Assembly (NCBI GenBank): GCA_021815405.1
Contig: JAKAGV010000002.1
Location: 282,090-346,089 of the forward strand
Origin: Bacteroidota bacterium
GTDB lineage: Bacteria; Bacteroidota; Ignavibacteria; Ignavibacteriales; Ignavibacteriaceae
DNA: 64,000 nucleotides
Reading direction: 5' to 3'
Made by a program: the position numbers and the translations under genes
The notes under the pieces: model-generated
Database searches by the model: none
The model's input: the letters and a program-made list of their open reading frames with translations, nothing else
Told to the model about the DNA's origin: nothing
Part shown: one piece after another, positions 8,884-16,806 of the stretch
Layout: every line of letters starts with the position of its first letter
Position numbering within the stretch: the first letter of the stretch is position 1

Positions 8884-9240
8884 TCACTGCCCGTCGTTAT
8901 AATTCCATTTCTTCTTATTTACTTTCACTTCTTCCAGAGTCGGCAGCTTTTGATCATCCGGACGTTTAGGTACGATTCGCTTTTTCGCAACTATCCTTGC
9001 ATTAATCTCAATATCTTCCTGGAAAACATTTGGGACAAGCTCATCTTCAAAGATTGCTTCCCATGGACATTCCGGTACACATGCATTGCAATTTATACAT
9101 TCATCGGGATCGATTAGTAATTGATTACTAGGTATAGTTGGATCATCGCCCTGATATTGGTAAATGCAATCGACAGGACAGACTTGCGTGCAGGAAATAT
9201 CAAGACAATCCCTGCACAGTTTAGTAATTACATATGCCAT
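8884..9240 (-). CDS. Ferredoxin with two Fe-S clusters (7Fe/8Fe, FdxA-like)
   Basis: A 118-residue soluble electron carrier. Cysteines at 9, 12, 17, 21 and 25 form an N-terminal motif with the wide spacing of 7Fe ferredoxins (CRDCLDISCTQVCPVDC), and Cys48, 51, 54 and 58 form a classic CxxCxxCxxxCP motif. The start MAYVITKLC matches FdxA-type proteins, but a roughly 12-residue insertion lies between the two motifs, and a C-terminal tail of about 55 residues follows. Whether the first cluster is 3Fe-4S or 4Fe-4S cannot be settled from sequence. It is monocistronic. Confidence 0.92.
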   Translation of the reverse strand: MAYVITKLCRDCLDISCTQVCPVDCIYQYQGDDPTIPSNQLLIDPDECINCNACVPECPWEAIFEDELVPNVFQEDIEINARIVAKKRIVPKRPDDQKLPTLEEVKVNKKKWNYNDGQ

Positions 9241-9452
9241 TTATTTTCCTATTATTGTTGGCTTGATTGTTATATCTAGATTGTTATCCGCACCGCAAAT
9301 CTATCAGATTTCTTTTTACGATGCAAACAAACGGTGTTAGATAAAACAAACTGAGTGATACTATTGAATGAAAAATGAACGATTATAAATGACTATGGAA
9401 TAACTTTTAAATAAATTCCTGATAACAAATTCATACACTAATCCAGGAAAGA

Positions 9453-9611
9453 ATGTTTAAGCCAAATAAAGAGCATAGCCAAACAAACATATTTGGATTT
9501 TCTAATTTTATATCAACAGCCATGTTTAAAGAACTTCAAGAATCAGAAGAGGCGAATGTAAATGCCTATATACATTCATTTGTTGAAGGGTCAGCAATTA
9601 AGAACGGATGA
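9453..9611 (+). pseudogene. N-terminal remnant of an IS1182-like transposase
   Basis: A 52-codon frame with a good ribosome site (AGGAAAG about 4 bases before the ATG). Its product starts MFKPNKEHSQTNIFGFSNF and reaches KELQESEE, which resembles the first 30 or so residues of IS1182-type transposases (MFKP...FxxSEEYYFY). After SEE the similarity stops and an unrelated 20-residue tail ends in TGA. No downstream transposase domain follows; a stem-loop and a convergent gene come next. I read it as the stump of a deleted insertion sequence. The family call rests on memory of the N-terminal pattern. Confidence 0.45.
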
Positions 9612-9631
9612 AAAATTATTTTCTTGTTTAT

Positions 9632-9664
9632 AGAGATGACATCTTTCCAAAAGATGCCATCTCT
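9632..9664 (-). terminator. Stem-loop terminator of the AGATGNCATCT family
   Basis: Arms AGAGATGACATCTTT and AAAGATGCCATCTCT pair over 15 bases with one G-U type mismatch and a tiny loop. It lies 20 bases past the stop of the minus-strand gene beginning at 10065. Very similar stem-loops occur at 62390-62422 and 63186-63226, also just past minus-strand genes. Confidence 0.6.
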
Positions 9665-9684
9665 ATACTTCATTTAATCTATAA

Positions 9685-10065
9685 TTACTTCGTAACTTTC
9701 GGCTTCCTAACGGGATGCTTGCGGTTCGATTTCTTCGTACCACCAAGCAACTCGTATTCATCGGAATCATTTCCAACTACACCTACTGCATTTGAAAGAA
9801 CCTGTGAAACCATATCATTAAGCTTTTCAACTTCCCCTTCATAATCGCTGTTTGAAGAATCCCACTTCTTTTTTAATTCATTCCCTTCTTTCCTTTTTGC
9901 TTCAACAAGTTCTATTTGAGCTAACATCTCATCCTGCGTAAGAGGCTTTTCTTGTGTTCCGTAATTATTTTTCTTGCCAGTACGGACGTCTACCTCCTTC
10001 ATCCCCGTTAATCTTCCTTCCGCCTTCTCTACTTCAGGCGATTTCTCTTTTTCTACAAGAGCCAT
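9685..10065 (-). CDS. Small charged protein of unknown function
   Basis: A 126-residue hydrophilic protein I do not recognise. It is rich in Lys and Glu, with a probable coiled-coil stretch at about 45-100 (LTQDEMLAQIELVEAKRKEGNELKKK, then EGEVEKLNDMVSQVLSN) and a basic tail ending RKPKVTK. No signal peptide or membrane segment is visible. The upstream region carries AGGTG near the start codon, and a strong stem-loop follows the gene. Together with the gene at 62436-62909 it belongs to a class of small soluble genes that here share the same terminator type and lie next to a 21-bp array. Confidence 0.7.
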   Translation of the reverse strand: MALVEKEKSPEVEKAEGRLTGMKEVDVRTGKKNNYGTQEKPLTQDEMLAQIELVEAKRKEGNELKKKWDSSNSDYEGEVEKLNDMVSQVLSNAVGVVGNDSDEYELLGGTKKSNRKHPVRKPKVTK

Positions 10066-10215
10066 TATACACCTCGTTTATTTTATTGTTTTATGCATGT
10101 GCTTATTGCACATTTTTTCTTCTAATAATTCGATTTTGAGCAATTTTAATGAACTTTTAGGCAATTCAGTTTAATTTGGACTATTCTTTTGGAAGCATTA
10201 ATCACATACTATCTC

Positions 10216-10467
10216 AGTTGAAAGATGTTCCATATAAAATGATGACACTTTCAACTTAGTTTAAGTTTCTTTCAACTAATATGAAGGCTCTTTCTTCTTA
10301 GTTGAAGGCTCTTTCATCTAAGTTGAAGGTTTTTCCATCTTAGTTGGAGGCTGCTTCATCTTAGTTGAAAGACGCTCCATGTTAATTGAAGAATGTTCCT
10401 TCTTACTTGGAGGATGTCTCAAATAAGTTTGGGAAAGGTTCATCTTAAGCTGATTAGCTTCAATTAA
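10216..10467. repeat. 21-bp tandem array 1 (12 degenerate units)
   Basis: Twelve consecutive units spaced exactly 21 bases apart with no indels, starting at 10216, 10237, 10258, 10279 and so on to 10447. The recurrent core is AGTTGAAGGCT followed by CTTTCATCTT, and unit junctions form the dyad TTCATCTTAGTTGAA. Units are about 60-85% alike. It fills most of the 537-base gap between the genes ending at 10602 and starting at 10065; nothing else is recognised in that gap. Confidence 0.85.
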
Positions 10468-10602
10468 ATATCAGCCGGTTGTAAATCCGTATTAACTTTT
10501 ACAACAAGAGAAAGAACTTAAAGTAATAAGATATATTCTTATTTTACTTTAACAGGACATAAATATCTATTTAAAAAATTATGTTATATTTTTTCTTCCT
10601 AA

Positions 10603-10887
10603 TTAAAATTTGGTAAGATCACCTTTCATAAAGATGATTTTATCGGATTGGGCTCCCCACAAATAATTTGGGTTGAGCATTTTTAATAAATGCTTTTTAT
10701 TGAGTGCAGTAAAAGACATTCCCGCATTGCATACATACACTTTACATCCGCCTCTTCGAATAAGAGTCATCGTGTTAAAAAAACTTAGAGCCGAACTATC
10801 AATCATTACTCCACCTTGAATCAAAAAAAGCGACAGCCGGGTTAAGCCAGAATTAACTTTAAATTGCTTTACTCGGTTTTTTAACAT
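10603..10887 (-). CDS. Possible STAS-like (anti-anti-sigma-like) small protein
   Basis: A 94-residue frame. The stretch GGVMIDSSALSFFNTMTLIRRGGCKVYVCNAG resembles the central strand-helix of STAS domains, where a Ser follows Asp (here IDSSAL) and a parallel strand follows the helix. The N-terminal strand expected of STAS is weak, so the domain would be minimal or degenerate. It is isolated between array 1 and the methyltransferase gene, and no anti-sigma kinase is adjacent. Coding status itself is moderate; the family is a tentative reading. Confidence 0.45.
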   Translation of the reverse strand: MLKNRVKQFKVNSGLTRLSLFLIQGGVMIDSSALSFFNTMTLIRRGGCKVYVCNAGMSFTALNKKHLLKMLNPNYLWGAQSDKIIFMKGDLTKF

Positions 10888-11005
10888 TCAAAATTTATTT
10901 AATCCCGAAAACTATATCAAGATTTTTTTGAATTTATTTTTCTTTGTGTCTTGGTGACTTAGTGGCATAAAACAATTGCCACATAGATACTAAGACACAA
11001 AAAAA

Positions 11006-11563
11006 TTATTTTTTCTCCAGCAATGCAGAAACACTTCCTCTAATTTCCGGTTCACCGATTACTTTAAAATTATTTTTTAGTGCAGCATTCAAAGTTGATT
11101 CAAAGGCTTCATTGGTAACATGTCCGGTTGGTTCTGCAATAAGCATCTTTGAATTAGGCTTCAGCACCTCATTCACTTCTTTAAATACATTTGACACATC
11201 CGGCATTTCATGAAGCACTGCAAATGCCCACGCAAAATCAATTTGATTTTTATATTGATCTATCTCCAAAGATTTTTCAGAACAATTATGCAGCTCTATC
11301 CTTTCAAATACCTTTGCTTTGTGTGCTCTCTTCTCAAGTTTCTCAAGCATTTCTTTTTGAAGATCGACGCAGACAACCTTACCGTTTTTACCAGCCATCT
11401 TTGCCGCCGGAATACTGAAGAATCCCATCGCGCTGCCGATGTCCATTACTTCCATTCCTTCTTTTATATAAGGACTCAATATCTTTACCGGGTTATGATA
11501 TAATTTCCTTATGGGATTTGCTAGAAAATATCCAACCCAAACCGGACAAACATGCTCTGCCAT
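11006..11563 (-). CDS. Class I SAM-dependent methyltransferase
   Basis: A 185-residue soluble methyltransferase of the Methyltransf_11/25 type. Motif I reads VMDIGSAMGFF (about residues 39-49), the acidic residue ending strand 2 is in VVCVDLQKEML, and motif post-II/III is visible in FAWAFAVLHEMPD and LKPNSKMLIAEPTGHV. The substrate is unknown. It starts MAEHVCPVWVGYFL and is preceded by AAGGAAAA about 4 bases before the ATG. It is monocistronic and followed by a stretch of palindromic repeats only on its 5' side. Confidence 0.88.
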   Translation of the reverse strand: MAEHVCPVWVGYFLANPIRKLYHNPVKILSPYIKEGMEVMDIGSAMGFFSIPAAKMAGKNGKVVCVDLQKEMLEKLEKRAHKAKVFERIELHNCSEKSLEIDQYKNQIDFAWAFAVLHEMPDVSNVFKEVNEVLKPNSKMLIAEPTGHVTNEAFESTLNAALKNNFKVIGEPEIRGSVSALLEKK

Positions 11564-11759
11564 TTCATTTTCCTTTTTATTTATTGAAATTTTATTTCAG
11601 GCATCCCTATTAACTAAGACGAACATAAGCAAAATATATTTTAGCAAAGAATAATTTTGTTTTATAGGAAAAAGATTCATTTAAGCGGATTAATTTCTAA
11701 GATGAAAAAGTTTCTTAATGCATTATTCTTAATCTTACTTGAAAGATGAGAGCGTTTTA

Positions 11760-11899
11760 CAATTCATTGCCGTCAGTTTTAACTGACGGAAATAAAGCAA
11801 ATCTAAGCTGACAGCTTTAGCCGCATTTATATTATGGGCTAAAGCCCTACGACTTTTAGAATTTCTTAGATCCGTCAGCTAAAGCTGGCGGCAATTGAA
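11760..11899. repeat. Palindromic REP/BIME-like element
   Basis: A 140-base element bounded by inverted copies of the same palindrome. The left copy has GCCGTCAGTTTTAACTGACGG, shown here as GCCGTCAG (11769-11776) pairing with CTGACGG. The right copy has CCGTCAGCTAAAGCTGGCGG at 11872-11891. A third palindrome, GGGCTAAAGCCC, lies between them at 11836-11847. Outside it, AAAAAGTTTC near 11706 and GAAACTTTTT near 11928 form a further inverted pair. It occupies the otherwise empty 420-base gap between the methyltransferase gene and alaC. No coding potential. Confidence 0.7.
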
Positions 11900-11983
11900 C
11901 AATAAAGTAATTTATCAATTAAACAATGAAACTTTTTTTTATTAATTTTGTCTTCATAATTTCCAAATACATGAGAGAACCAG

Positions 11984-13156
11984 ATGAAATTTGCAAAGAG
12001 ATTAGATAGACTTCCTCCCTATCTTTTCGCAGAATTAAATGCGATTAAATTACAGAAGCGTCAGCAAGGAATAGACATGATAGACCTCGGCATGGGCAAC
12101 CCAGATCAAGCCACGCCGAAATTTATTATTGATAAATTAAAGCAGACAGTCGACGATCCGAAGACTCACCGTTATTCTCGCTCAAAAGGAATTCCGGCAA
12201 TCTTAAAAGCTATTTCAAGAAAATATAAACGCGACTTCGGTGTTGATATAGATCCGGAGAATGAAGCTGTTGCAACAATAGGAAGCAAAGAAGGATTGGC
12301 GCATCTTTGTCTTGCTCTGCTTGACAGCGGCGATGTTGTTATGGTTCCCAATCCTACTTACCCAATCCATATTTACGGAGTTACTGCAGCAGGTGCAAAT
12401 GTAGTTTCAATTCCTCTTAGTCCGGAAAATGATTTTATACCGGACATCTCTTTAATAACAAGAGATATGTGGCCTCGCCCCAAAATGTTAATCTTAAACT
12501 TCCCCGCAAATCCAACAACAGCAGTTGTCGATCTTGATTACCTAAAAGAGATTGTTGCATTTGCTAAGAAGTCTGAGATGATTGTTGTACATGATATGGC
12601 TTATAGCGATATAGTTTTCGACGGAACTAAAGTCCCTTCCATACTTCAAGTGCCGGGGGCAAAGGATATTGCAGTAGAGTTCTTTACAATGTCTAAGAGT
12701 TATAATATGGCTGGATGGCGTGTTGGCTTTTGCGTAGGCAATGCGGAAATTTGTAAAGCTCTTGCAAAGCTTAAAAGCTTTTATGACTACGGAATATTTA
12801 CACCGATCCAGGTTGCAGCAATAGCTGCGCTTGATTCACCGCCGTCTGTTACAAAAGAGATTGCAGAAGTTTATACAAAGCGCCGTGATGTTTTAGTTGA
12901 TGGATTAAACAGCATCAGCTGGAACGTAAAGAAGCCAAAAGCTAGTATGTTTGTCTGGGCACCAATACCGGATAAGTTCAAAGCGATGGGCTCAATTCAA
13001 TTCTCAAAATTATTAATCGATAAAGCGGAAGTGGTTACCTCCCCCGGAGCTGCATTTGGAGATCACGGCGAAGGCTATCTTCGTATCTCGATGGTAGAGA
13101 ATGAACAGCGTATAAAGCAGGCGATTAGAAACATTAAGAAATTAATGGACAAGTAA
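11984..13156 (+). CDS. alaC: AlaC-type PLP aminotransferase (alanine-forming)
   Basis: A 390-residue class I/II aminotransferase. The N-terminus RLDRLPPYLFAELNAIKLQKRQQG and IDLGMGNPDQATP match AlaC/YfdZ-type glutamate-pyruvate aminotransferases. PLP-binding features are NFPANPT, HDMAYSDIVFDG and the Schiff-base lysine in SKSYNMAGWRVGF (about residue 238), followed by the C-terminal Arg in GYLRISMV. Related proteins act on LL-diaminopimelate or aspartate, so the exact amino donor is inference. It is monocistronic; GAGAGAACCAG precedes the ATG. Confidence 0.9.
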   Translation: MKFAKRLDRLPPYLFAELNAIKLQKRQQGIDMIDLGMGNPDQATPKFIIDKLKQTVDDPKTHRYSRSKGIPAILKAISRKYKRDFGVDIDPENEAVATIGSKEGLAHLCLALLDSGDVVMVPNPTYPIHIYGVTAAGANVVSIPLSPENDFIPDISLITRDMWPRPKMLILNFPANPTTAVVDLDYLKEIVAFAKKSEMIVVHDMAYSDIVFDGTKVPSILQVPGAKDIAVEFFTMSKSYNMAGWRVGFCVGNAEICKALAKLKSFYDYGIFTPIQVAAIAALDSPPSVTKEIAEVYTKRRDVLVDGLNSISWNVKKPKASMFVWAPIPDKFKAMGSIQFSKLLIDKAEVVTSPGAAFGDHGEGYLRISMVENEQRIKQAIRNIKKLMDK

Positions 13157-13316
13157 GGAATGACGATTTTCTATTGACCTATTTTAGATAATAGCAAGTA
13201 GAAATCATCCGAGTTTTGTTTAAGAATAAGGGTATGAGAAGAAAGTAGATATAGTTGAAGCTCGTATTATTTATGATTATCTTGAAAATGTTGATCTGAT
13301 TATGAAGGAGTTTTTT

Positions 13317-13559
13317 ATGATTCAACAATATATTGAAGAAGCTGTAAAAAAAGCTGATTATAAAAGATTAGAAGACGGAACCTGGTTTTGCAAAATATCT
13401 GAGTTAAAGGGAGTATGGGCGAATGGGAATACTATTGAGTCATGCAGAGAAGAGTTAATTGAAGTCCTTGAAGAATGGCTTCTTTTAAAAATAAAAGATG
13501 ATGATCCAATACCTACCCTAAATGGAGTCGGATTATCATTAAAAAAACTAGCCGGATAA
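13317..13559 (+). CDS. hicB: HicB-family antitoxin
   Basis: An 80-residue HicB-type antitoxin, degraded RNase H fold: YKRLEDGTWFCKISELKGVWANGNTIESCREELIEVLEEWLLLKI matches the family pattern of a substrate-like strand followed by an acidic helix. The frame opens at ATG 13302, but AAGGAG at 13303-13308 is a strong ribosome site for ATG 13317, so that start is used. It is followed five bases later by a hicA frame that carries a frameshift. HicB normally binds HicA and represses the operon; whether it still has a working partner is in doubt. Confidence 0.85.
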   Translation: MIQQYIEEAVKKADYKRLEDGTWFCKISELKGVWANGNTIESCREELIEVLEEWLLLKIKDDDPIPTLNGVGLSLKKLAG

Positions 13560-13564
13560 CAATC

Positions 13565-13779
13565 TTGAAGAAAACAATATCTCGACGCGAACTAATATTA
13601 AAATTCCAGAGATTAGGTTTTGAGGGACCATTTTCGGGGGCAAACATCAATTCATGAAAAAAGGTCAACTGAAGGTAAGAATTCCTAATCCACATAAATC
13701 TGATGAAATTCAAATCGGCTTATTAAAAGAAATACTTCGTCAAGCAGGAATTGATGATAAAGATTGGGAAAGAGAGTAG
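13565..13779 (+). pseudogene. hicA: HicA mRNA interferase toxin, frameshifted
   Basis: The frame from TTG 13565 reads KKTISRRELILKFQRLGF then EGPFSG, typical of the HicA N-terminus, but it runs into a stop at about 13656 after a five-base G run (13636-13640). Adding one base in that run restores FSGGKHQFMKKGQLKVRIP and PHKSDEIQIGLLKEILRQAGI, the HicA dsRBD-like fold with its active-site His. The intact product would be about 71 residues. As written the toxin is broken. A real inactivation, a phase-variable homopolymer or a sequencing error in the G run are all possible. Confidence 0.8.
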
Positions 13780-14603
13780 AATATTTACAAAAAAGCACAA
13801 ATGATGTTTACAAATTGAAAAAGGAAATCTCACTTCAAAAAATAGTAAATGATAAAACCTCAGGTTCATCGGAGATATTGGTGAAACTGAATGATTACTT
13901 AAAAAACTCATTAGCAAATTCCCTTCAAATAAAAGCTTCAATCAAACAAGCAAAAGAAAAGCTTTCACACTTCGAAGCTGTTAACGATTACTTAAATTCA
14001 ATTGAAAAGATTATCAAATCCGGCAACCCGGATAAGCTTAAAATATTTATAAACAATTTTGATAAGCAACTTCAGTCTAAATATGAAATGCTTTATCAAA
14101 ACGCAAAACCGTTGCTAAAAAACTTAAACACAATTCTTACTCTTTCAAACAGCAAAACACTTTTTGAAGTATTTAAGTTATGGAAGAAAGATAACAAAAA
14201 GCTTAAAATAATTATCTGTGAATCACGTCCGAAACTTGAAGGAAGAAACTTTGCGGAAGCACTGCTAAAGGAGAAAATAAAAGTTGAGATAATTTATGAT
14301 TTTATGATTTCTCTTTATCTCCCTAAAGTTAATGCGGTGATTACCGGCGCTGATATAATATTAAAGAATGGCAATACTATAAACAAAACCGGGAGTACAA
14401 CAGCGGCAATTCTTTGCAGACATTTTAAGAAGCCTTTTTACATTCTCGCTGCGAAAGATAAATTCAGCAAGAATAAAATCTTTCATCTCAAACAAGAAAA
14501 CAGAAATGAAGTCTGGGAAGTAAAGAGGAAAAATCTTTTCGTTTCAAATATTTATTTTGAAGAAATACCGGCAAAACTTATTACAGAAATAATAACAGAT
14601 TAG
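13764..14603 (+). CDS. eIF-2B/ribose-1,5-bisphosphate isomerase-like protein
   Basis: A 279-residue protein with an IF-2B-type C-terminal Rossmann-like domain: CESRPKLEGRNFAEALL, then VNAVITGADIILKNGNTINKTGSTTAAIL and KKPFYILAAKDKFS match the eIF-2B alpha/beta/delta, MtnA and R15P-isomerase superfamily. The N-terminal half is helical and Lys-rich. Catalytic Cys/Asp pairs of MtnA are not evident, so the role is unassigned. The start is uncertain: TTG 13764 overlaps the end of hicA, and a second TTG occurs at 13815; there is no ATG nearby. It converges on the MATE gene with a 4-base overlap. Confidence 0.75.
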   Translation: MGKRVEYLQKSTNDVYKLKKEISLQKIVNDKTSGSSEILVKLNDYLKNSLANSLQIKASIKQAKEKLSHFEAVNDYLNSIEKIIKSGNPDKLKIFINNFDKQLQSKYEMLYQNAKPLLKNLNTILTLSNSKTLFEVFKLWKKDNKKLKIIICESRPKLEGRNFAEALLKEKIKVEIIYDFMISLYLPKVNAVITGADIILKNGNTINKTGSTTAAILCRHFKKPFYILAAKDKFSKNKIFHLKQENRNEVWEVKRKNLFVSNIYFEEIPAKLITEIITD

Positions 14604-15937
14604 ATTGATATAAGACTTTTGCTTTTAGAATTAAACCTAAGTGTAAGTAAAATAGCTGAAGAAGCAAGACCTATAAGAAACACAATCCAAACTCCGACAA
14701 CCTGCAACTTAAAAACAAATCCCAATAAATAACCAACAGGTAAAGCAATAATCCAGTAAGAAACAAATGTAATTAAAGTTGGTCCTTTTACATCAGTCAA
14801 TCCGCGCAGAATGCCAATTCCGACAGCTTGCATTCCATCAAAAATCTCAAATGTAGCGGCAATTATTAAAAGAGTTGCTGCAATTGAAATTACTTCATTG
14901 TTATGTATGTAAAGCGAGGGAAGAAAGTTTCTAAATAAAATAAACATAACTCCGCATGCTGCCATAATTAAAGCACCAAGCATTATCGCTGTAAAACCAG
15001 CTGTTCTAACTTCATTAATATCTTGCTTCCCTACCGCATTTCCTACTCTAATTGCACCAGCAGAAGAAATACCGAGAGTTGCCATGTAAGTAACAGAGGC
15101 AAGACTAATTGCAATCTGGTGCGCAGCTAATTGATCAGTACCCAGCCAACCTATCATTATAACTGCAAAAGAAAAAGCTCCGACTTCAAAGAAATATTGG
15201 AACGCACTTGGGACTCCCAAACCAAGAATCTTCTTAAAGAAATAGTAATTTATACTTTTAAAATTAAAAGTAACATCAAATCGTTTGAACTTCTTTGAAC
15301 TTATAACATACCAGGAAATTACAACTGCCATAAATAGCCTTGAGGAAAATGTAGCCCAGCCGGAACCATTTAGTTCGAGCTTTGGGAAACCATAATTCCC
15401 ATAAACTAAAAGCCAATTTGCTGCTGCGTTAATTATGTTGGCAATAATAGTTATCACCATTGCCGGTCGTGTAACGGATAGTCCTTCAATAAACTGTTTA
15501 TAAGTTTGAAATAACATAACCGGGATGATTGAGAATCCCAAAATTCTGGTGTATGATATTGATTGTCTTACAACTTCATCAGGTTGATTTAAATATTTTA
15601 TAATACCGGCTGCATAATAAGTTATAATTAACAGAACAAATCCTAACAAGAGATTTATAATAATTGATTGCTTAAATAGAATTTGGCAATCTTCAGTTTT
15701 ACCTGCGCCTACAGCTATAGCTGTTAAAGGAGTGACTGCATAAGAAACGCCGATTCCGATAATTAATACTAGAAAGAAAATACCATTAGAAACAGAAGCT
15801 GCCGCAAGAGGAGTTGGTCCAAGCCCGCCGACCATCATGCTATCCACAACACCCATCATTACCCATCCAAGCTGACCAATCATAACCGGATAAGCCAACT
15901 TTAAAGTACTTTTAATATGTTCTTCCAGTGTCTGCAT
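14600..15937 (-). CDS. MATE-family multidrug/cation efflux transporter
   Basis: A 445-residue inner-membrane antiporter with about 12 membrane helices in two MatE repeats. The N-terminal block LKLAYPVMIGQLGWVMMGVVDSMMVGGLG is typical of the NorM/DinF group, and the second repeat begins near residue 232 (GLGVPSAFQYFFEVGAFSFAVIMIGWLG). Family members use a Na+ or H+ gradient to expel cationic compounds. The substrate is not readable. It is monocistronic on the minus strand and overlaps the 3' end of the IF-2B-like gene by four bases. Confidence 0.92.
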   Translation of the reverse strand: MQTLEEHIKSTLKLAYPVMIGQLGWVMMGVVDSMMVGGLGPTPLAAASVSNGIFFLVLIIGIGVSYAVTPLTAIAVGAGKTEDCQILFKQSIIINLLLGFVLLIITYYAAGIIKYLNQPDEVVRQSISYTRILGFSIIPVMLFQTYKQFIEGLSVTRPAMVITIIANIINAAANWLLVYGNYGFPKLELNGSGWATFSSRLFMAVVISWYVISSKKFKRFDVTFNFKSINYYFFKKILGLGVPSAFQYFFEVGAFSFAVIMIGWLGTDQLAAHQIAISLASVTYMATLGISSAGAIRVGNAVGKQDINEVRTAGFTAIMLGALIMAACGVMFILFRNFLPSLYIHNNEVISIAATLLIIAATFEIFDGMQAVGIGILRGLTDVKGPTLITFVSYWIIALPVGYLLGFVFKLQVVGVWIVFLIGLASSAILLTLRFNSKSKSLISI

Positions 15938-16042
15938 AAAATAATTTAATTTCGAAAAGACAAATTTAGAGATTTGATAGGATAAAAAAGAAGTACAACT
16001 ACCGGCTTAGAATTCCCTTTTAGAAAACTAGTAAATATTAAA

Positions 16043-16291
16043 TTATTTCCCTACAGAGTATACTGAAATTCCGGCAGCATTAGCAGCAGTAAAATTATAG
16101 TTATATTTTGCCGTAACGCTGTCAATTTGGTTCATAGATAGTTTTGGTTCTGCAGCCTTAGTTGTGAATTTTACGTAAGCTTTAGACTCATTTTGATTTT
16201 TATGGTCAGAAAATACTCCAACTAAGAATAATCCGCCAAATAGAAATAGAAGGCTAAAAAATACTGCAATAACTACAAGAAATTTTTTCAT
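16043..16291 (-). CDS. Small membrane-anchored protein of unknown function
   Basis: An 82-residue protein with a single N-terminal hydrophobic stretch (about residues 4-27), either an uncleaved anchor or a signal peptide, and a polar exported domain of about 55 residues containing SMNQIDSVTAKYNYNFTAANAAGI. I do not recognise a family. It lies between the MATE gene and the tRNA-Ser gene and appears to be its own transcript. Confidence 0.6.
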   Translation of the reverse strand: MKKFLVVIAVFFSLLFLFGGLFLVGVFSDHKNQNESKAYVKFTTKAAEPKLSMNQIDSVTAKYNYNFTAANAAGISVYSVGK

Positions 16292-16454
16292 ATTAAATAC
16301 CTTATTCGATCAAATAAGTATAGAAAAATAAAAATCATAAAGTTTTATACTAACGAAGGTAAGATGAATATATCTATTTAAATAGTCAAAAAATTATCTA
16401 CGAGCGGTAAATTACAAAGCTTGACATGTCAAATTATTCTTTAACAAACATTTG

Positions 16455-16541
16455 CGGAAAGGGAGAGATTCGAACTCTCGGTACCCGTTAAGATACACAC
16501 GCTCTCCAGGCGTGCCAGTTAAACCACTCCTGCACCTTTCC
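16455..16541 (-). tRNA. tRNA-Ser (anticodon GGA)
   Basis: Read on the minus strand it has acceptor arms GGAAAGG and CCTTTCC with discriminator G, a D stem CAG/CTG, an anticodon stem CACGC/GCGTG around the loop CTGGAGA (anticodon GGA), a long type II variable arm, and a T arm with GTTCGAATC. No CCA is encoded. A GIY-YIG gene runs into its 5' end on the same strand, with its stop codon in the D loop region. Confidence 0.93.
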
Positions 16542-16782
16542 GAATTTTTAATATTTCGTCAAGGAATTTTCTTCCTTGACCTGTTTTTAAGAACTTCTCT
16601 CGCTTTAATGCTTCTTGTTTTGTCGAAAACTCTTCACTGTATATTAAATTCCACGGAATACCTCCCTTGGTAAACTTATTACAACCTCGGTTATGTTCCG
16701 ATATTCTTTTAGATATATCTTCAGTTGATCCGACATATCTCTTATTTAATTTGTTACTCCATAGAACATATACATAATGCAT
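16519..16782 (-). CDS. Stand-alone GIY-YIG (URI) endonuclease-like protein, overlapping tRNA-Ser
   Basis: An 87-residue protein made of one GIY-YIG domain: YVYVLWS and KRYVGSTEDISKRISEHN give the two signature strands and the catalytic Arg region, followed by KQEALKREKFLKTGQGRKFL with the conserved Glu. Such UvrC-like YhbQ-type proteins are nuclease-fold proteins of unclear function. The last five codons and stop (GAGVV) are written by the 5' end of the tRNA-Ser gene on the same strand. Upstream of the gene, 16850-16871 repeats 22 bases of that tRNA end. The layout looks like insertion at the tRNA with duplication of its 5' end. Confidence 0.85.
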   Translation of the reverse strand: MHYVYVLWSNKLNKRYVGSTEDISKRISEHNRGCNKFTKGGIPWNLIYSEEFSTKQEALKREKFLKTGQGRKFLDEILKIRKGAGVV

Positions 16783-16806
16783 GTAATCTTGACTAATTTT
16801 CTTTAA

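Noticed and set aside
9608..9844. A 78-codon + strand frame through the stem-loop at 9632
   Set aside because: It crosses the terminator and lies antisense to the charged protein gene with worse codon use; read as a shadow.
10216..10467. CRISPR array
   Set aside because: Units follow each other directly with no spacers and the repeat itself is degenerate; no cas gene is present in the window.
11191..11503. Two overlapping + strand frames of 75 and 97 codons
   Set aside because: Both are antisense to the methyltransferase gene, whose motifs are clear.
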